64,000 nt of DNA from a bacterium (GCA_029580855.1 JAKPQH010000069.1:62001-126000); one strand, 5' to 3'. Positions 1-9,032 are shown, counted from the stretch's first letter. Program-made: numbers and translations. The notes: a model not told the origin generated them from the sequence alone.

Positions 1-910
1 GGGTCGTGCCCGCCGCTTGATCGCTCTGCTGGGATTCCCTGGCGCGGTCGTCCGCCCTGGCCTTCGCCTCTTGGGACCGCGCCTCGTCCAGCGCGCGCCG
101 CAAGCCTTCGATGCGGCTGGAGAGAATCTGCCGGTTGGCCTGAGTGTCGGCGAGATTGCTTTCGAGCTGGGCCAGCCTCACCAGTTCCAGTTCTGATTGC
201 GCCCCCGACCGATACCCCCGTTGCCTCTGCAACTTGCCGGCCGATTCCTCGGCGCGCGCCAGAGTCTCCTTGACCTGTTGGTATTGTGTCTCCAGGAACT
301 CCCGTGCCCGCTTCGCTTCCGCGTGGTCCACGCTTCGCGCCCGATTCAACAGGACCTGGATGTAGGTGTTCACCAGATCCATCGCCACGCGCGGCTGTGT
401 CGCGGTGGCCGAAATGGTAAAGACGTTCTCGGCCTCCCGCAGCGGGGAGAATTCCATTCTTCCTAATTGAAGCTCGGAGAGAGCCTGCTCGCGAGGGCTT
501 AGGACTGTCGGCGTTTTCCCCAGCCGCACCTTGATCCAGTTCTTGGCGAGAGCCAGGTAATCGATGTGTTGGCGCTTGGCGAGGAGTTCCGCATACGTGG
601 CCTGGGGCAGAGCCTCCAGGACTCCTTCGGTGAGCGATCGGCTCTTCAGGAGAACCATGTGGGCGGCGATGGTGTCCCGCCGCGGAGGCTCCCTCAGGAA
701 AGGGAGCTGGGAGAGCGCGGCCGGTTCGATCGCGATCATGGCGCGCGAGAGGTAGAGCGGTGTGTTGGTGTAGTAGACGAAGAGGAGTCCGGGCGTTGCG
801 ATTACAAGAAAAACGACGACGACGAGCAGTTTATGCCGCCGCCAGATGCCGCGCACGAGGCCGCGGTAATCGAACGCAGGCGTAGCTTGACCGAATTCAG
901 GAGTTTCCAT
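1..910 (-). CDS. Polysaccharide chain-length determinant (Wzz/GumC-like), 3' end outside window
   Basis: Inner-membrane protein of the Wzz/GumC type, which controls chain length of exported polysaccharide. The minus strand is open for 303 codons from the ATG at 910 to the window edge, so the C-terminus is missing. A short cytoplasmic N-terminus (FDYRGLVRGIWRRHKL) leads into one membrane segment (about residues 29-50, LVVVVFLVIATPGLLFVYY). A periplasmic domain beginning with YLSRAMIAIEP follows, and then a long charged helical region from about residue 180 (e.g. FLETQYQQVKETLARAEE) that should form a coiled coil. It starts 15 nt after the stop of the EpsB-like transferase on the same strand, so the two are probably co-transcribed. 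Whether a tyrosine-kinase domain is fused downstream cannot be seen. The family call rests on architecture. Confidence 0.8.
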   Translation of the reverse strand, partial: METPEFGQATPAFDYRGLVRGIWRRHKLLVVVVFLVIATPGLLFVYYTNTPLYLSRAMIAIEPAALSQLPFLREPPRRDTIAAHMVLLKSRSLTEGVLEALPQATYAELLAKRQHIDYLALAKNWIKVRLGKTPTVLSPREQALSELQLGRMEFSPLREAENVFTISATATQPRVAMDLVNTYIQVLLNRARSVDHAEAKRAREFLETQYQQVKETLARAEESAGKLQRQRGYRSGAQSELELVRLAQLESNLADTQANRQILSSRIEGLRRALDEARSQEAKARADDRARESQQSDQAAGTT

Positions 911-925
911 GTCATTTCCTACTTC

Positions 926-2323
926 CTAACGCGCGCCCCTGCCAAAGAGGACAACGCGAATAGTAGACAACAGGATGTCGATGTCAAGCAAACTCGACAT
1001 GTTCTTGACGTAATAGAGGTCGTATTGGAGCTTTTCCTCGGAGTCCTCGATCGTCGCCGCATACGGGCAACGCACCTGCGCCCAACCCGTGATGCCGGGC
1101 TTCACGCTGTGACGCTCGGCATAGTACGGGATTTTCTCTTGAAGCTGGACCACGAAGTGCGGCCGCTCGGGTCGAGGGCCGATGAAGCTCATCTCCCCTT
1201 TGAACACGTTCCAGATCTGCGGGAACTCGTCGAGGCGGGTCTTGCGCAGCCAGCGGCCGACCCGCGTGATGCGGGGATCATCGTCGGCTGCCCACACGGG
1301 CCCCGTCCGGAGCTCGGCATCCTGGACCATCGTTCGGAATTTGAGGAGCGTGAAGGGTCGGCCTTGCTCGCCCACACGCTCTTGCCGGAAGAAAATCGGG
1401 CCGGGTGAGTCCAGCCGGATGGCCAGCGCGACGAGCACAAAGATCGGCCAACCGATCACCAGAAAAAGAGTCGCCAAAGCGAGATCCACCACGTGTTTGG
1501 CCATTCGGGTCACGGCCGTCCGTTTGAAACCTTCGGAGAAGACGAGCCAGCTTGGCCGCAAATTTTGCACGATGATCTTTCCGGTCAGCTTCTCGTAGAA
1601 CGCCGGCCAGTCCTCGATCCGGATCCCGCGCAGCTTGCAGTCGAGTATCGGCTTGAGCGGAAACGACCCGCGCCGTTCCGTCAGGCAGACGACAATGGTG
1701 CCAACCTCGCAACCGGTGGCGATCTCGCTCAACTGCCAGGTCGTGCCGAGTACGCGGAACCCGTTCGAGAGTGCCACCTGGTCCGCCGGCCGATCATCCA
1801 CGAAGCCGACGATCTCGTAGCCGGGATGGTTGACCTCGAGTTCGCCGATGATATGCTCGGCCGTAGGGGTCGCGCCGAGAAAAAGAACACGCTCGCGGAA
1901 CGGATTTGTTCGCGCGAGTAGGGCACAGACCGTGCGCAACACAATGATTGCCGCGGTCGCGAGTGCGATCTCCGGCAAGCCGCACCACCACGCCTTGTCG
2001 GGCTCCCGCGCCGAGAGATTCAGCGCAAGATAGAGGGCACCCCAAACACTGCCGGCGGCGGCGGCTCTCAGGATCAAATCATTTCGGTCTCGCAGTTTAG
2101 CTTCGTAAAGGCCGGACACATAGAACGTCAGCGTCCCGACGAGCGCAAAAACCATGACCGTTGGAAGCCCGTGCGGGATATCCAGCCACGACGCGGGTAC
2201 GCCGACGAGACGAAGGACGCCGCCGGCGTACAGACTTCCCATGATGAGAAGCAAGTCGCCGAGAAACAGGACGATGCTCTTTCCCTGAACGTAATGCTCG
2301 AAGATCCGGTATGGTCGTGTCAT
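926..2323 (-). CDS. Exopolysaccharide polyprenyl glycosylphosphotransferase (EpsB/WcaJ type)
   Basis: Initiates exopolysaccharide repeat units by moving a sugar-1-phosphate onto undecaprenyl phosphate at the inner membrane. The 465-residue protein has four N-terminal membrane segments (about 17-40, 53-71, 84-105, 115-133). A Rossmann-like region follows (about 145-260, starting RVLFLGATPTAEHIIGELE), then a fifth membrane helix near 283-303 and the C-terminal bacterial sugar transferase domain. Signature blocks of that domain are visible: SPGPIFFRQERVGEQGRPF, LLKFRTM, WNVFKGEMSFIGPRPERP and PGITGWAQV. Length and layout fit the EpsB_2 branch associated with PEP-CTERM/exosortase systems, but no exosortase or PEP-CTERM protein is seen here. 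It is followed 15 nt later by the Wzz/GumC-like gene. Sugar specificity cannot be read from sequence. Confidence 0.92.
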   Translation of the reverse strand: MTRPYRIFEHYVQGKSIVLFLGDLLLIMGSLYAGGVLRLVGVPASWLDIPHGLPTVMVFALVGTLTFYVSGLYEAKLRDRNDLILRAAAAGSVWGALYLALNLSAREPDKAWWCGLPEIALATAAIIVLRTVCALLARTNPFRERVLFLGATPTAEHIIGELEVNHPGYEIVGFVDDRPADQVALSNGFRVLGTTWQLSEIATGCEVGTIVVCLTERRGSFPLKPILDCKLRGIRIEDWPAFYEKLTGKIIVQNLRPSWLVFSEGFKRTAVTRMAKHVVDLALATLFLVIGWPIFVLVALAIRLDSPGPIFFRQERVGEQGRPFTLLKFRTMVQDAELRTGPVWAADDDPRITRVGRWLRKTRLDEFPQIWNVFKGEMSFIGPRPERPHFVVQLQEKIPYYAERHSVKPGITGWAQVRCPYAATIEDSEEKLQYDLYYVKNMSSLLDIDILLSTIRVVLFGRGAR

Positions 2324-3274
2324 TTTATGAGAGATGACAACTTGGTAACGTGACGACTGGCTGATTGGGCCACCCGCCAGTTAACTTCCACTGGGTTGAT
2401 CAACGCTTGGCGCTCCTGTCGCCGGCGATGGGTGGGCCGGACCCGCCACGCCGGCGAACTTTGCAACCAACCCAACCGTCATTCATTTCTCTGATCCCTG
2501 CCGACGAATCGGTGCGCGACTTCGCGATGACAGGGTGGGTGAGACAGAAAGACGCATCTTGCCACTAATATGCCAAGACGTTTCGATTTCCGGGTATGGA
2601 CGTAACCGATTGAAAATCTTGGGGCGAGTAGCCTACAGCGTGATCCGCCCTTGATTGCAAACGAAACGGGTGGGTGCAACTCCTGCACTGTTTGATGGAT
2701 CGCTGCTCGGCGATGGCCCAAACGAGACAGGCGCGCACGACAGAGCAAGAAACACCGGAATTCAAAAGTCTTCAATTCCGCCGATTTGATAAGAATCCTT
2801 TCAAACGTAATATCCGTGTTTGCTCGCTTTACTCGGCCCCGATAAGACGAACGTCGTGGCAAGATTCGACCATGGGGAAGTCGAGCCAAACGTTGCGCTC
2901 CGCCTCGCCAAGTCGTTTCCGGAAGTGGCGACGGCGGAAAAACGCACAGCAGATGGGGCACCAGACGCAGGAATACGGAGTGAATACCAAAAGATCGGTC
3001 GAAACGGTTCCTTGTCAGCCCCGGATCAGCTGCGTTCCTCTCGTCCTCGAGCGGCTTTGGCGGTGGGCAGCCTCGCGCTTGGTGTGACTGACCCGGTGAG
3101 CGGTCGATACCTGGGCGAATCGACTCACCAAAACGAGCCGGACGCCCCGGTCAAGGTCAACGCCTGTCCAAAAGTCGTCGGAACCTTCCGCCGTCCCCCG
3201 CCTTCACGCCGCGCCACGGGTCGGTGAAAGACGACTCTTTTCGTTCGATCAAGTTCACGGACCTTCAGAAGACG
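2324..3274. other. Gene-poor stretch, no confident coding region
   Basis: About 950 bases between the exopolysaccharide genes and the RAYT element. The part around 2560-2850 is visibly richer in A and T than its surroundings. One plus-strand frame (2820-3227) has a coding-like stretch near its start (GPDKTNVVARFDHGEVEP) but matches no family I recognise and ends in low-complexity arginine/proline sequence; it may be a gene remnant. An overlapping minus-strand frame (2479-2961) looks random. No RNA gene seen. Confidence 0.5.
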
Positions 3275-3314
3275 TTTAGGGGACGTTGGTGCGGTTTAGG
3301 GGACGTTGGTGCGG
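3275..3314 (+). repeat. Tandem duplicate of the RAYT left end
   Basis: Two perfect, directly adjacent 20-bp units (3275-3294 and 3295-3314), each TTTAGGGGACGTTGGTGCGG. Only the second continues into the AAACAACTT that matches the right end, so the first looks like an extra end copy left by an earlier event or by end duplication. Confidence 0.9.
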
Positions 3315-3356
3315 AAACAACTTGACGCCCTCATGGGGTACGAGTAACCTGTCGGC

Positions 3357-4349
3357 ATGCCACGACAGCCGCGCCTGGATGCGCCCAATACGCTCCACCA
3401 CGTGATGGTGCGGGGCATCGAGCGAACCGCCATCTTCCGAGGACATGCCGACCGGACCGACTTCGTCGCACGCTTGGCGGACCTCGTGGCCGAGGGCGTC
3501 TGGACGGTCCACGCCTGGGCGCTGCTCCCCAATCATGCCCACCTCCTCCTCCGGACCGCAGCCGCCCCTTTGGCTGTGGGGATGCGTCGCCTCCTCACCG
3601 GCTACGTGGTGAATTTCAACCGACGCCACCACCGGACCGGGCATCTCTTTCAGAACCGGTATCGGTCCATCGTGGTCGAGGAAGAACCGTACCTTCTGGA
3701 ACTGGTCCGGTACATTCACCTCAACCCGATTCGCGCCGGCGTGGTGTCGGGCCTCGGGGCCCTCGACCGCTATCCATGGTCCGGCCATAGCGCTCTTGTG
3801 GGGACCGTCACCCGCCCGTGGCAGGCCACCGAGACGATCCTCGGCCAGTTTGCCCCCTCGGTCTCCCGCGCGCGGGCCGCCTATCGTGCCTTCGTGGCGG
3901 CTGGCTTGACCCAAGGCCGTCGCGCCGAGTTCCAGGGAGGCGGGCTCCTCCGGAGCGTCGGCGGTTGGGCCGAAGTCCGCGCCCTACGGCAGGCTGGGAC
4001 ACCGGCTGCAGGCGACGCTCGCATCCTGGGCTCCGGCGCCTTCGTCGAACGGCTGCTGGCGGACGCCGACGCGACCACCCGCGCCACGCTCCGCCTGCAC
4101 CGCCCCCGGCCGCCCCTGGATGCGCTCGTACAGCAAATCGCGGCGGCCGCCAGTGTGCCGGTGGCCGACCTGCAGGCAGGGCGGCGCACCCGCGCTGCGA
4201 ACCGCGCGCGCCAACTTCTCTGCCAACTGGCGGTCCGCCGTCTCGGGTACCCCGGGGCGATGGTGGCACGCGCCCTCGGGGTGACGACATCCGCCGTCAA
4301 CCGCGCCGCCTGGAGCGCGCCCCTGCCGGAAGTAGCGGCGTTCTCGTAA
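3357..4349 (+). CDS. REP-associated tyrosine transposase (RAYT, Y1_Tnp/IS200-like)
   Basis: Single-strand DNA transposase of the HUH/Y1 class that nicks and joins REP-type hairpins. The HUH pair is in LLPNHAHLLL (H60, H62). The likely catalytic tyrosine is Y83 in TGYVVNFNRRHHRTGHLFQ, followed by the family blocks NRYRSIVVEEEPYLLELVRY and IHLNPIRAGVV. At 330 residues it is longer than the minimal family. The C-terminal ~150 residues end in a predicted helix-turn-helix (RRLGYPGAMVARALGVTTSA) that could recognise the flanking repeats. The frame is intact with no internal stop, so the enzyme may be functional. The start is the ATG at 3357, which directly precedes the conserved PRQPRLDAPNTLHHVMVRG block. 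Confidence 0.93.
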   Translation: MPRQPRLDAPNTLHHVMVRGIERTAIFRGHADRTDFVARLADLVAEGVWTVHAWALLPNHAHLLLRTAAAPLAVGMRRLLTGYVVNFNRRHHRTGHLFQNRYRSIVVEEEPYLLELVRYIHLNPIRAGVVSGLGALDRYPWSGHSALVGTVTRPWQATETILGQFAPSVSRARAAYRAFVAAGLTQGRRAEFQGGGLLRSVGGWAEVRALRQAGTPAAGDARILGSGAFVERLLADADATTRATLRLHRPRPPLDALVQQIAAAASVPVADLQAGRRTRAANRARQLLCQLAVRRLGYPGAMVARALGVTTSAVNRAAWSAPLPEVAAFS

Positions 4350-4377
4350 GTTGTTCCCGCACCAACGTCCCCTATTT
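4348..4377 (-). repeat. RAYT right end (inverted copy)
   Basis: Reverse complement reads TAGGGGACGTTGGTGCGG followed by GAACAACTT. It is the inverse of the left end at 3297-3323 with one mismatch and overlaps the last bases of the transposase stop codon. Confidence 0.85.
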
Positions 4378-4648
4378 TGAACGATGAGTGGCCCCGGTGG
4401 GCGCGATCATGATCCACATGCTCCCGCTGGATTGACCTGGGTGGTCATGTTGGCGCGTTACCCGCACCACATCCCCCGTTCGCCTCGATGCCGCGGCGGC
4501 CGCGCGGCTCGGGCCCTCCTCAAGCCAGTGTGTAATTTCCCGCGCTGCGCTCACCGTGAGGGCGCTGTATAGATTTCCGTAGACTGGGAGGGATGACGTA
4601 CGGCATTGGGCGCGGATCTTCGCGCCGTCGGCGAACAAAAGAGTGCGG

Positions 4649-4879
4649 ATGTCGCCCCAGGCCCATGAGATTCTCGCTCAGGTGTTGACACTGTCCCCAC
4701 CGGCGAAAGCCGAACTGGCCGACCGGATCCTGGATATTTTCGCGCCCCCTGACCGGAAGGCGATCGGCGAACGCCGGGCCACGACAGCGGAGAACCGGAT
4801 CGACCCGGGTGATCGGAGAGATGTCGCGGCGGGATCGGCCCTCGATGTCTCCGCACGCATTGAGCGGAACGAGGCCTGA
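4649..4879 (+). CDS. Antitoxin of the addiction-module (PF09720-like) family
   Basis: Small acidic protein of 76 residues resembling the unstable antitoxins paired with ParE/RelE toxins. The start MSPQAHEILAQVLTLSPPA, then KAELADRILDIF, then an acidic C-terminal toxin-binding tail with ENRIDPGDRRD matches the order seen in that family. The ATG at 4649 is chosen because the family normally begins near this MSP; a GTG lies two codons upstream. The stop overlaps the ATG of the toxin remnant (TGATG), the coupled arrangement usual for such pairs. The toxin is frameshifted, so the antitoxin may be a leftover. The tail is diverged (conserved tryptophan not seen). Confidence 0.6.
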   Translation: MSPQAHEILAQVLTLSPPAKAELADRILDIFAPPDRKAIGERRATTAENRIDPGDRRDVAAGSALDVSARIERNEA

Positions 4880-5163
4880 TGCAAGTCAGGATCCTCGCTC
4901 GCGCCGAGGTGGAACTCCCCGCCGCCGGCACGTACTCTAATCGTCCGGGCGAAAGGCCTGCCCATGAGGTTGCGGCGGAGGGCCGCAGAACGATCGCTCG
5001 AATCACCGTGCACGCGAATGCCTGGACCAAGTATCGACACCTCCCCGTCGGTGTCGACTGAACCGCGTTCCGCACGAACCCTTTATCAACTCCGACCCAA
5101 TGCGATTCTGTTCGTCGCGGTCATACATGTGCGCCGGACGCCGGAGCCCCGGAGGAAGCGACC
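4879..5163 (+). pseudogene. ParE/RelE-family toxin, frameshifted
   Basis: N-terminal half reads MQVRILARAEVELPAAGTY, then AHEVAAEGRRTIARI and HANAWTKYRHLP, the layout of ParE-family toxins. That frame stops at 5061 after 60 residues, while a full toxin has about 95-100. The missing C-terminal strand is found in the next frame at about 5080-5150 as LYQLRPNAILFVAVIHVRR, which matches the usual ParE ending. A frameshift therefore lies at roughly 5030-5060 and has inactivated the toxin. The expected cluster of basic and aromatic residues in the first half is also eroded. Confidence 0.6.
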
Positions 5164-6208
5164 CGCACCCCATCCGCCCCAACCCCGATTCGGGGCGCCC
5201 CAGCAAGGGTCAAAAGGCGGCGGCGCATGATGCCGGAAAGGCCGCGGCTGGGCGCTGGGTTTGTCAAACACCCCTGCGCGCGTCTGCACCGCGACTCACG
5301 CGCACCGTGGCCGCCCGTGGCCACGGCGTCGTTTCGCGTCGTCCGACCTCCCTCCCTTTTTTGCGGAGCGCATTCGTTTTGGCGTCGTCCTTGAACCTGA
5401 CTACTGACCGGCCGGGCAAGCGGTTCGGGTTGCGGAACTGAGGGCCAAACTCAGCAAGCGCCCCGGGGTGTCCGGAGCGGCCGGGTATCCACGGTCACGG
5501 ATCGCGGCACGCCGATCGCGGGGATCATCCCGCACGGCCATCCACCCGGACCGTCCGGTCACCCTTGCCGGATGCACCGAAGCTCGCCGCCTTCCGGACG
5601 CCCTCCCCCGCTCGCCCTGAGAACCGACGCGGTGAAACATCTCGCGGGGGGATGCGGCGACCGGGGATCGCCTGCCGCGATTCCTCCGTGGTTCTGCGTG
5701 TGGTCATGGGGCAGCCGGGAGCACTCCGGGAACGGCGCTCCTTCGAGGGTGGGATCGCCGGCGCGCCGGACCTTGGATCGCCTGCGGCTCGCAGAGGGGG
5801 CCGGCGAAACAGCGAACGTCCGCCAGCGCGGGGCGGCGTCCCGGATCCTCGACGCTGAAACCGCAGGCGAGGCCACTCGTTCGATCTCGCGCGCGCCGCA
5901 GACTCTGGCGGGTTCGCTGGATACCGTCGATGCCGTCCACCCTGCGACGGCCATGCTCTGGCGCAAGCAATCGGCCGCTGTTCCGGTTATGGCGACCCAC
6001 GCCGTCGCCCTCGCTTCTGCCGCCCACTCTGTCGGCTTCCGCGTCATCGGTCTCTGGCCCGTTGGCTGGTCGCCCCGCTTTCCAATTCCCCGTTGGTATT
6101 TCGGTCAGCGATAAGCGGCCCGGGCGCGTTACGCTTCTCCGGCGCCGCGTTCCAGCCGACCGACGAAAGAACTCCATCTGCGCCACGGCCGGAACTGGGT
6201 GCTTTCAA
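5164..6208. other. Non-coding stretch, nothing recognised
   Basis: About 1 kb of high-GC sequence in which every open frame has random-looking, arginine/proline-rich translation. No RNA gene or clear repeat unit is seen apart from the RAYT-type end at its right edge. It may be decayed accessory DNA. Confidence 0.5.
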
Positions 6209-6210
6209 GT

Positions 6211-6239
6211 AAGTTGCTTCCGCACCAACGTCCCCTATT
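6211..6239 (-). repeat. Third, solitary copy of the RAYT end
   Basis: Reads AAGTTGCTTCCGCACCAACG then TCCCCTATT. It has the same orientation as the right end at 4348-4377, with two differences in 29 bases, and the match extends two bases to the left (GT). No transposase gene is attached. It is either a dispersed REP-like copy mobilised in trans or the boundary of a larger unit starting at 3275. Confidence 0.8.
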
Positions 6240-6304
6240 ATGCTTGCCGCCCCGCTGAGGCGATCGGCGCCTCCGGTTCCCGGCTCCCCGGGCCTTCGAC
6301 CCTC

Positions 6305-6664
6305 CTATTCCAACACGGTATCCTCATGCGCGTACGGCGGCGCACAGCAGCAGAGGAAGACCAGCGGTTCCGCGCCGATGTTCTCCATCGTGTGGCGCGT
6401 ACCGGGCGGGATCAAGATCCCGTCTCCCGGCCCGACCCCCCGTTGCTCCATCCCCACGGTCATCCGCCCCGCCCCCCGCAACACGTAGTATATCTCTTCG
6501 GTCGCCGGGTGTCGGTGCGGCGCCGTGGCGGCGCCGGGCGGGAGCGTGGCCTCCGCCAGGCTCTGGTTGCTCGCCGTCGAATTCGTCCGATCCAGAATCG
6601 ACCGGATCTCCGAGCCGTCCTTGGTGACGAATGGCGCGCTGTCGCGCCGATTGACGATCTCCAC
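6305..6664 (-). CDS. Single-domain cupin protein
   Basis: A 119-residue protein with one cupin barrel. Metal ligands are visible in PHRHPATEEIYYVLRG (H50, H52, E56) and GTRHTMENIG (H91), with the second motif's PGDGILIPPG in place. Single-domain cupins of this kind bind a metal and act as small isomerases, dioxygenases or sensors; the substrate cannot be assigned. The GTG at 6664 is preferred as start because it is preceded by AAGGAG at a normal distance and gives EIVNRRDS as N-terminus; the frame stays open upstream but the translation there looks random. It is divergent from the tct operon, so the two could share a control region. Confidence 0.8.
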   Translation of the reverse strand: MEIVNRRDSAPFVTKDGSEIRSILDRTNSTASNQSLAEATLPPGAATAPHRHPATEEIYYVLRGAGRMTVGMEQRGVGPGDGILIPPGTRHTMENIGAEPLVFLCCCAPPYAHEDTVLE

Positions 6665-7039
6665 GATGGCACTCCTTGCCGGGCCCTGGGCGGCGCAGGT
6701 CGATGCAGAGGACGCTAGCGCCCGTGGACCCGGACTGTCAACGGCTTTCCTTTGGCCGGTGGGCCGCACCATCCGCCGCTTCCGCTTGCTCCCGGCGTGC
6801 GGTCTGCGTTAAACTGCGCCGGTTGGTTTCGCCCCACACATCGCACGACAACGGGTCCGTATCGGGGCCGTTCCGGATTCGGTTGCCGGACGGAGCGTCG
6901 TGTCGAGAGCAGCGATGCCGGTGGGCGGTCGCTACGCCGGTCCCGCGGTGGCGCGGCGTTGCAATGGGGCGGAGGCGTCGGACGACGGACGCAGGCGCGG
7001 CGGCGCGCGTGTGAGGCCCGCACGTAGGCGGAGGCGAAC
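6665..7039. promoter_or_regulatory. Divergent intergenic region between cupin and tctBAC
   Basis: 375 bases that must hold the start signals for both divergent units. A weak sigma70-like pair for tctB is possible (TTGCTC at 6786 and TTAAAC at 6809, 17-bp spacer) but its -10 is poor. No operator palindrome stands out. Confidence 0.3.
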
Positions 7040-7504
7040 GTGAAGACGCAGAGGGCAGCCGACATCGTCGTGGGGTGTCTCGTAGGTCTGCTCGGTATCT
7101 TCGTGTTGCTTGCCTCGACGTGGATCTCGGTGGCGGGGGTCCACCGGCTTTCCCCCCGCACCTTTCCCTACACCGTGGGTGTGCTGCTCCTGATCTGCGG
7201 GGCGGCGCTCGCGCTCAAGGCCCGGACGCTCCGCGAAGAGGGCCCCGCGCTCGCGTGGCCGGACGGTCCGGGAATCCGGACGATCGCCGCCACACTCGGC
7301 TTCGTGGCGTCCTACATCGCCCTGATGGACCGACTCGGGCTGCCCCTGGCGACCTTCCTGTACCTCACCCTCGCCACCTGGTATCTCAACCGGTCCAAGT
7401 GGTTGACGGCGGTGGTGACGGGCTTGATCAGCGGAGGAATCTCGTACTACCTGTTTATCCGGGTCCTGGGGCTTTCGTTCCCGGCGGGGTTTCTGTTCGA
7501 ATAG
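7040..7504 (+). CDS. tctB: Tripartite tricarboxylate transporter small membrane subunit TctB
   Basis: Small inner-membrane subunit of a TctABC secondary carrier, which imports tricarboxylates or other carboxylates with a periplasmic binding protein. It has 154 residues and four hydrophobic segments: about 8-28 (IVVGCLVGLLGIFVLLAS), 42-60 (FPYTVGVLLLICGAALAL), 84-101 (TIAATLGFVASYIALM) and 125-148. SPRTFPYTVG before helix two is typical of the family. The GTG start at 7040 has AGGCGGAGG just upstream. tctA follows after 9 nt, so the pair is one transcript. Gene order here is B-A-C instead of the C-B-A order first described. Confidence 0.9.
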   Translation: MKTQRAADIVVGCLVGLLGIFVLLASTWISVAGVHRLSPRTFPYTVGVLLLICGAALALKARTLREEGPALAWPDGPGIRTIAATLGFVASYIALMDRLGLPLATFLYLTLATWYLNRSKWLTAVVTGLISGGISYYLFIRVLGLSFPAGFLFE

Positions 7505-7513
7505 GGGGACGGC

Positions 7514-9022
7514 ATGGGCTTTTCCCTCGACTATCTCCTCCAGGGGTTTGCGACCGCCCTCACCCTCCAGAATCTCTTCTGGGCCATGGTCGGCTGTTTC
7601 ATCGGCACCCTGGTCGGGGTGCTGCCCGGCATCGGGCCCGTCTCCGGGATCGCCATCCTGCTGCCCCTGACGACCGTGCTTCCCCCGACCTCCGCGATCA
7701 TCATGATGGCGGCGATCTATTACGGGGCCATGTACGGGGGCTCGACGACGGCTATCGTGGTGAACATCCCCGGCGAGGCCTCCTCCGTGCCGACGGCGAT
7801 GGACGGCTACGCGATGGCCAAACAGGGGCGAGCGGGGCCGGCCCTGGCCATCTCCGCCATCGGCTCCTTTGTCGCGGGCACGCTCAGCGTGATCGCCCTG
7901 ACTTTCTTTGCGCCGATGCTGGCCGAGTTTGCCGTGGTCTTCGGTCCGCCAGAGTATTTCGCCTTGATGTTCATGGGCTTGAGCCTGGTCATCAGCCTCT
8001 CCGGCCGCGCCCTGCTGAAGGGACTCATCTCCACCGCCGTGGGGCTCGGCGCCGCGCTGATCGGCCAGGATCCGCTGACCGGCGCCGCCCGGTTGACCTT
8101 CGGCACCGTGACCCTGAATGCGGGGGTCGACTTCATCAGCGTGATCGTGGGACTTTTCGCGATCAGCGAGGTGATGATCAACGTCGAGCAGCGGATCACG
8201 GCCATCAGTGAGTTCGACATCACCAACTGGATGCCGACCTGGGCCGATATCAAGCAGTGCATAGGGACGATGCTCCGGGCGTCGGGGATCGGGTTCTTCC
8301 TGGGCCTGCTCCCCGGATGCGCTCCGTCGGTCGTATCGTTCGTGGCCTACGACGTCGAAAAGCGGGTGTCCAAGCACCCCGAGCGGTTCGGGAAAGGGGC
8401 GATCCAGGGGGTCTGCGCGCCGGAAACGTCGAACAACGCCACCTCGACGGCCGGCTTCGTGCCACTCTTCTCGTTCGGATTGCCCACGGCCCCTTCGATG
8501 GCCGTCATGCTCGGCGGCCTCATGATGTACGGGCTGCAGCCCGGGCCGATGCTCTTCGCCCAGAACCCCCAGTTCGTCTGGGCGGTCATCGCCAGCATGT
8601 ACATCGGCAACGTGATGCTCCTGATCCTCAACCTGCCGCTGGTCGGGATGTGGGCCAAGATCTGCCGCATCCCCTTCTATATCCTGGGGCCGCTCATCGT
8701 CTTCTGCGCCGTGGTGGGGACCTACAGCATCCGGTTCCAGGCCTTCGACGTCTGGGTCATGCTCATCTTCGGGGTGCTTGGCTATTTCATGCGGAAGCTC
8801 GGCATCCCCGTCGCCCCCATGGTCCTGGCGAGCGTGCTGGCCCAGATGCTGGAGACCGCCCTGGGCCAGTCCCTGCTCATCTCGCAGGGGTCGGCGCTGA
8901 TCTTTTTCACCCGTCCCATCTCGGCCGTCTTTATGGCACTCGCCTTCCTCTCTATCGGGCGCGGGGTCTGGGTGCTGATGCGTTCGGAGGCTCCGGAGGT
9001 CGCCGTGGAGGAGCCGGATTGA
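7514..9022 (+). CDS. tctA: Tripartite tricarboxylate transporter large membrane subunit TctA
   Basis: Large permease of the TctABC carrier, 502 residues with about a dozen hydrophobic segments. The family hallmark near residues 35-54 is present (VGVLPGIGPVSGIAILLPLT), as is the repeated motif in the second half (LGLLPGCAPSVVSFVAYDVE). YYGAMYGGSTTAIVVNIPGE (72-91) is the second conserved block, and APETSNNATSTAGFVPLFSF lies after the midpoint. It forms the transport channel with TctB and receives substrate from the TctC protein encoded 150 nt downstream. The intervening gap contains a 7-nt-period array. Substrate is unknown; expanded Tct families in heterotrophs handle many carboxylates. Confidence 0.95.
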   Translation: MGFSLDYLLQGFATALTLQNLFWAMVGCFIGTLVGVLPGIGPVSGIAILLPLTTVLPPTSAIIMMAAIYYGAMYGGSTTAIVVNIPGEASSVPTAMDGYAMAKQGRAGPALAISAIGSFVAGTLSVIALTFFAPMLAEFAVVFGPPEYFALMFMGLSLVISLSGRALLKGLISTAVGLGAALIGQDPLTGAARLTFGTVTLNAGVDFISVIVGLFAISEVMINVEQRITAISEFDITNWMPTWADIKQCIGTMLRASGIGFFLGLLPGCAPSVVSFVAYDVEKRVSKHPERFGKGAIQGVCAPETSNNATSTAGFVPLFSFGLPTAPSMAVMLGGLMMYGLQPGPMLFAQNPQFVWAVIASMYIGNVMLLILNLPLVGMWAKICRIPFYILGPLIVFCAVVGTYSIRFQAFDVWVMLIFGVLGYFMRKLGIPVAPMVLASVLAQMLETALGQSLLISQGSALIFFTRPISAVFMALAFLSIGRGVWVLMRSEAPEVAVEEPD

Positions 9023-9032
9023 AAGGCTAGCC

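Larger units (their letters stand above)
3275..4378 (+). mobile_element. RAYT (TnpREP) element with inverted ends
   Basis: The transposase gene is bracketed by inverted copies of a conserved end. The left side carries two tandem copies of a 20-bp unit (core GGGGACGTTGGTGCGG), and the second runs on into AAACAACTT. The right end at 4348-4377 is its inverse, with one mismatch over the 26 compared bases. RAYT genes are known to be flanked by such REP-type ends. The right copy overlaps the stop codon of the transposase. A further right-type copy lies at 6211-6239. Confidence 0.75.

Noticed and set aside
2820-3227. Possible gene with GPDKTNVVARFDHGEVEP near its start
   Set aside because: Only a short part looks coding and the end is low-complexity; no family match recognised, so it is left as a possible remnant.
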